Positions 60,927-64,000 of a stretch of 64,000 nucleotides of DNA are shown here, one piece after another (the first letter of the stretch is position 1; the number at the start of each line of letters is the position of its first letter). Location: the NCBI GenBank assembly GCA_947165255.1, contig CAMUZR010000005.1:1-64000 (forward strand), given 5' to 3'. Source of the stretch: an uncultured Bacteroidales bacterium. Its GTDB lineage: Bacteria; Bacteroidota; Bacteroidia; Bacteroidales; P3. Made by a program: the position numbers and the translations under genes. The notes below the pieces were generated by a model. It saw nothing but the letters and a program-made list of their open reading frames with translations, was not told where the DNA came from and searched no databases.

Positions 60927-63668
60927 ATGTGGAAAGTTTTGAACATCTGTTTGTTAGTCTGTATTTTCGGACTAACAAATTCGGTTTTTGCTCAGACCGA
61001 TTCCACCTTTTCCCCAGTCAAAAACTTTCTGCCAACCTCTTTTTTAAACCCTATTTCGGCCGACTCTGCTGCCCGTTTGGGCGATTCTACGGCGGTTTTT
61101 ACTAACAGCCCCATGCGGATTGCCGACTCCCTCCCTTCCCTAGCCGACTCTGCGGCTGCCAAGGCTGCCCTGCCCGACTCCCTCCAGCTCATTCCGCTTT
61201 CCAAGGATGCCATCACCAGCATCGTCCATTACAAGGCCACCGACTCTATCTCTTTCGATATCAATAAGCGCAAGGCGCAACTCTACAAGGATGGCTCCAT
61301 CGAATATGGCTCCATGGAGCTCAAAGCCGACGATGTCCGGGTGGATTTCAACTCCCAAATGCTATATGCCTCCCCTGTGCTTGACTCGGCCGGCAAACCC
61401 GTCGGCATACCCTATTTCAAGGAAAGCGACGCCCAATACATGGCCGACTCCATTGCCTTTAACTATGTCACCAAGAAAGGCATTATCAATGGCGTCATCA
61501 CCCAACAGGGCGACGGTTTCCTGCATGGCTCCCGCGTAAAGAAAGTCACCGACTCTGTCATGTATCTCACCGGAGGTCAGTACACCACCTGCAATTATAA
61601 CCACCCCCATTTCGCCATCAATTTCGGCCATTCCAAACTTATCACGGGTGACAAGATTTTCACCGGCCCTGCCTATGTCACCATCGAGGACGTCCCTACC
61701 CCGCTGGTTATCCCCTTCGCTTTCTTCCCCATGAAACACGAAGTGACCTCTGGCATCCTCATGCCCAGCTACGGATGGATGGACAACCGTGGCTATTATC
61801 TCAAGGACGGGGGTTACTATTGGTCCATCAACGACTACCTCGATTTGGCCCTCACCGGCGAACTTTACACCAACCTCAGCTGGGCGGCCGAGGCCAAGAG
61901 TAATTATTATGTACGTTATAAGTATAAGGGCAATTTCGACATCCGCTACGGCATCACCAAGGAAGGCATCCCAGGCGACAGCGCCACTTTCTCCAAATAC
62001 AGCGATTTCAAAGTGGCATGGAAACACGACCAAGACGCCAAGGCCAACCCCCGCAGCCGCTTCTCTGCCAATGTCAACCTACAGAGCCGCAACTATAACA
62101 AAAACACCACCAATCGCAACGACTACTTCAACAGCACCACCACCTCCAGCGTGTCCTACACAGCCTCTTTAGGCAGCAGCTTCAACCTCTCGGCCTCCCT
62201 CAATGAGTCTTACAACGTCCAAACCGGCGTCATCAATCTCAAACTCCCCTCGGTCTCGCTCAGCTCGGTCACCTTCTATCCCTTCCGTCGCAAGGCCGTC
62301 TCGGGCGACCTCCGCTGGTACGAAAAACTCTCTCTTTCCTACGCCCTCTCGGCCGAAAACAATATCAGCTCTCAGGACTCCGACCTTTTCAAACTCGTCA
62401 CGCTCAACAAGATGCAGTATGGTGTCCAACACACCGTCCCCCTCAGCCTCACTCTCAAAGTGCTGAAGTTCTTCAACTGGACCAACTCCGCCTCCTACCA
62501 CGAACGGTGGCACTGGACCACCATCCGTAAGGAATGGGACGAAGAGGCCGCTGCCGTCGTGATTGACACCGTGCGTGGCTTCCGCTCCAACCGCGACATC
62601 AGTTTCAACTCTTCCCTTAGCACCCGCATTTATGGCATGTTCAACTTCAAATATGGCCCCGTCAAGGCTCTTCGCCATGTCATAAATCCATCGGTATCTT
62701 TTAGTTTCCGACCCAATTTTGGCGACGAGCGTTTAGGTTGGTGGAAGTCCTACACCGACAACACCGGCTATGTCACCCGCTACTCCATCTTCGAGCGCAG
62801 TCTCTACGGTGGACCCTCCGACGGCCGTTCGGGTGCCATCAATTTCAATATAGGCAACAACCTCGAAATGAAGGTGGCCGACCGCAAGGATACCATCACC
62901 GGCACAAAGAAAATCACCCTTCTCGAGAGTCTCAACCTCAGTGCCAGTTACGACTTGGCCAGAGACTCCCTTCGCTGGTCCGATTTCTCTCTCACCGGCC
63001 GCACCACCCTCTTCAAGAACCTTATTCTCAACTACTCCGGCTCCTTCACCCCCTATTATGTCGACAGCGCTGGGCGCAAGCATAACCAGTTCATTTGGAC
63101 CATGCCCGATCATCGCCGACTCCTCCAGCGCAACAACTCCACTGTCAGTGCCCAGCTTTCCTGGAGCCTCAACAACAATACCTTCAAGTCCACTTCCGAC
63201 GCCAAGCCTGGCAGCAAGCCTAAAGGCGAACAGATAGTCGCCCCCATCATGCAGTCGCCCTACAACTACAACCCCGCCCTACTGATGGGCACCTACGCCG
63301 ACTTCTCTCTCCCCTGGAATGTGTCCCTCAGCTACACCTTCAGCTATGTCAGCACCTATGTGGCCGCCCAGTACAACTTCAACAACAACGTCATCCAAAC
63401 CCTCAGCCTCTCGGGCAATGTCCAAATAACCCCCAATTGGCGCGTGGCTGTCTCCACGGGCTACGACTTTGTCAACAAAGGCATGTCCTACACCTCCATC
63501 GACATCTACCGCGACCTCCACTGCTGGGAGATGCGGTTCAACTGGGTTCCCTTCGGCTACTACAAGAGCTGGAACTTCCAAATCAACATCAAGGCCAGCA
63601 GCCTCAAAGACGTCAAGTACACCAAGCAGCAGTCCTATCAGTCCAACCGCGGCTATTATTCCTACTAA
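60927..63668 (+). CDS. LptD-like LPS assembly outer-membrane protein
   Basis: A 913-residue exported barrel protein. The signal peptide begins MWKVLNICLLVCIFGLTNSV then FAQ. An N-terminal OstA/LptA-like region follows (KAQLYKDGSIEYGSMELKAD, ITQQGDGFLHGSRVKKVTDS). A long beta-barrel covers the rest (FYPFRRKAVSGDLRWYEKLS, NISFNSS-type strands, NFQINIKASSLKD). It matches the Bacteroidetes putative LptD family that sets LPS into the outer leaflet. I chose the ATG at 60927. The codons are strongly C-ending and its antisense frames are spurious. Confidence 0.9.
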   Translation: MWKVLNICLLVCIFGLTNSVFAQTDSTFSPVKNFLPTSFLNPISADSAARLGDSTAVFTNSPMRIADSLPSLADSAAAKAALPDSLQLIPLSKDAITSIVHYKATDSISFDINKRKAQLYKDGSIEYGSMELKADDVRVDFNSQMLYASPVLDSAGKPVGIPYFKESDAQYMADSIAFNYVTKKGIINGVITQQGDGFLHGSRVKKVTDSVMYLTGGQYTTCNYNHPHFAINFGHSKLITGDKIFTGPAYVTIEDVPTPLVIPFAFFPMKHEVTSGILMPSYGWMDNRGYYLKDGGYYWSINDYLDLALTGELYTNLSWAAEAKSNYYVRYKYKGNFDIRYGITKEGIPGDSATFSKYSDFKVAWKHDQDAKANPRSRFSANVNLQSRNYNKNTTNRNDYFNSTTTSSVSYTASLGSSFNLSASLNESYNVQTGVINLKLPSVSLSSVTFYPFRRKAVSGDLRWYEKLSLSYALSAENNISSQDSDLFKLVTLNKMQYGVQHTVPLSLTLKVLKFFNWTNSASYHERWHWTTIRKEWDEEAAAVVIDTVRGFRSNRDISFNSSLSTRIYGMFNFKYGPVKALRHVINPSVSFSFRPNFGDERLGWWKSYTDNTGYVTRYSIFERSLYGGPSDGRSGAINFNIGNNLEMKVADRKDTITGTKKITLLESLNLSASYDLARDSLRWSDFSLTGRTTLFKNLILNYSGSFTPYYVDSAGRKHNQFIWTMPDHRRLLQRNNSTVSAQLSWSLNNNTFKSTSDAKPGSKPKGEQIVAPIMQSPYNYNPALLMGTYADFSLPWNVSLSYTFSYVSTYVAAQYNFNNNVIQTLSLSGNVQITPNWRVAVSTGYDFVNKGMSYTSIDIYRDLHCWEMRFNWVPFGYYKSWNFQINIKASSLKDVKYTKQQSYQSNRGYYSY

Positions 63669-63717
63669 TCCTTTCCCCTCTTCAGCCACTATTAATCAAA
63701 TATAATACCCTTTCACC

Positions 63718-64000
63718 ATGAACGAAAAACTCTATTACTCCATTGGCGAGGTTGCCCAAATGCTTGACGTCAATCCCTCACTTTTGCGTTTTTGGGAAAC
63801 CGAATTCTCCGAAATCAAACCCCATAAAAACAAAAAAGGCACCCGTTCCTACACTGCCGAAGACATCGAGCTGCTCAAACGCATCTACCACCTCACCCGC
63901 AACTGTGGCTTCACCCTCGACGGTGTCCGCGAACAGCTCCGCACCAATCATAAGCTCGACGAACAAATGCAACTCGTACAAACCCTCACCGAAACCCGTC
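63718..64000 (+). CDS. MerR-family regulator, cut by window end
   Basis: The first 94 residues of a regulator: MNEKLYYSIGEVAQMLDVNP, SLLRFWETEFSEIKPHKNKK, GTRSYTAEDIELLKRIYHLT, a winged helix-turn-helix of the MerR type, then the start of the dimerisation helix. The effector domain lies past the window. It follows the LptD-like gene by 49 bp and could share its transcript. Confidence 0.9.
   Translation, partial: MNEKLYYSIGEVAQMLDVNPSLLRFWETEFSEIKPHKNKKGTRSYTAEDIELLKRIYHLTRNCGFTLDGVREQLRTNHKLDEQMQLVQTLTETR

Noticed and set aside
61362..62678. Two long frames antisense to the LptD-like gene
   Set aside because: The C-ending codon bias of the real gene opens antisense frames; they have no start context or domains.
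1..64000. tRNA or rRNA genes
   Set aside because: I looked for T-arm-like GGTTCRANNCC and rRNA core sequences and found none that fold as expected.

Overview
The window looks like one stretch of chromosome from a Bacteroidales-type member of the Bacteroidota, probably gut or host associated. Three things point there. Promoters repeatedly match the phylum-specific pattern (a -7 box TAnnTTTG, often with TTTG 19-20 bp upstream). Secreted proteins carry type IX secretion (T9SS) tails. The housekeeping set is typical of the group: a GldA-like ABC ATPase, an LptD-like barrel next to an N-acetylmuramoyl-L-alanine amidase, small HPF beside a XerC-like recombinase, and OmpA-family proteins with long N-terminal extensions. 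No rRNA or tRNA gene, phage or CRISPR array was seen. The exact genus cannot be told.

Layout. 1-403 is an array of palindrome-bearing 82-bp repeats running off the left edge. 692-3645 is an accessory patch: two tandem lipoproteins (one with WG repeats), a strong promoter followed by a long folded region that may be a small RNA, and a DUF3791-type gene pair whose second gene is frameshifted. 4012-5602 is tryptophanase with a long leader. 5815-6100 is a G-rich purine block and a terminator, followed by a Ser/His-rich secreted protein. 7831-12547 is a redox cluster on the minus strand (flavodoxin-like proteins, DUF362 protein, NTF2-like protein, aldo/keto reductase, AraC regulator). 12612-17830 is a tight minus-strand run: U32 protein, membrane-anchored unknown, aroB, aspartate kinase, smpB. 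18155-21223 holds a glycosyltransferase, an M14 carboxypeptidase with T9SS tail and a secreted unknown.

21452-25062 is an amino-acid fermentation patch: a CoA-transferase alpha subunit without an adjacent beta subunit, a probable 3-aminobutyryl-CoA ammonia-lyase (lysine fermentation) and a DAACS-family symporter, with two small exported proteins between, one of them frameshifted in a poly-A tract. With tryptophanase this suggests a peptide and amino-acid fermenter that also has sugar metabolism (phosphosugar mutase, glucose-6-phosphate isomerase). 27028-35805 holds an exonuclease/phosphatase-family protein, an HhH beta-barrel protein, the rnc-fabF-acpP set, purN, a glycosyltransferase and an OmpA-family protein.

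35876-53584 is mostly housekeeping: OmpA-family porin, pgi, ssb, mutY, rpmB-rpsU, hpf, xerC, a glycan-binding-like secreted protein, rseP-lptF, mazG overlapping relA/spoT, a secreted barrel overlapping recA, and an aspartate-type aminotransferase. 53847-54746 is a dead insertion sequence with its terminal repeats intact. 54928-64000 holds a T9SS cargo protein, pyrF, a GldA-like ATPase, the amidase and LptD pair facing away from a perfectly symmetric double promoter, and the start of a MerR regulator cut by the window edge.

No clearly new multi-gene system was found. The best candidates for undescribed biology are non-coding: the 82-bp palindromic array, the 6S-like folded RNA candidate near 2890-3140, the two related purine-rich blocks (5815-6060 and 42737-42965), and the symmetric divergent promoter at 60870-60898.
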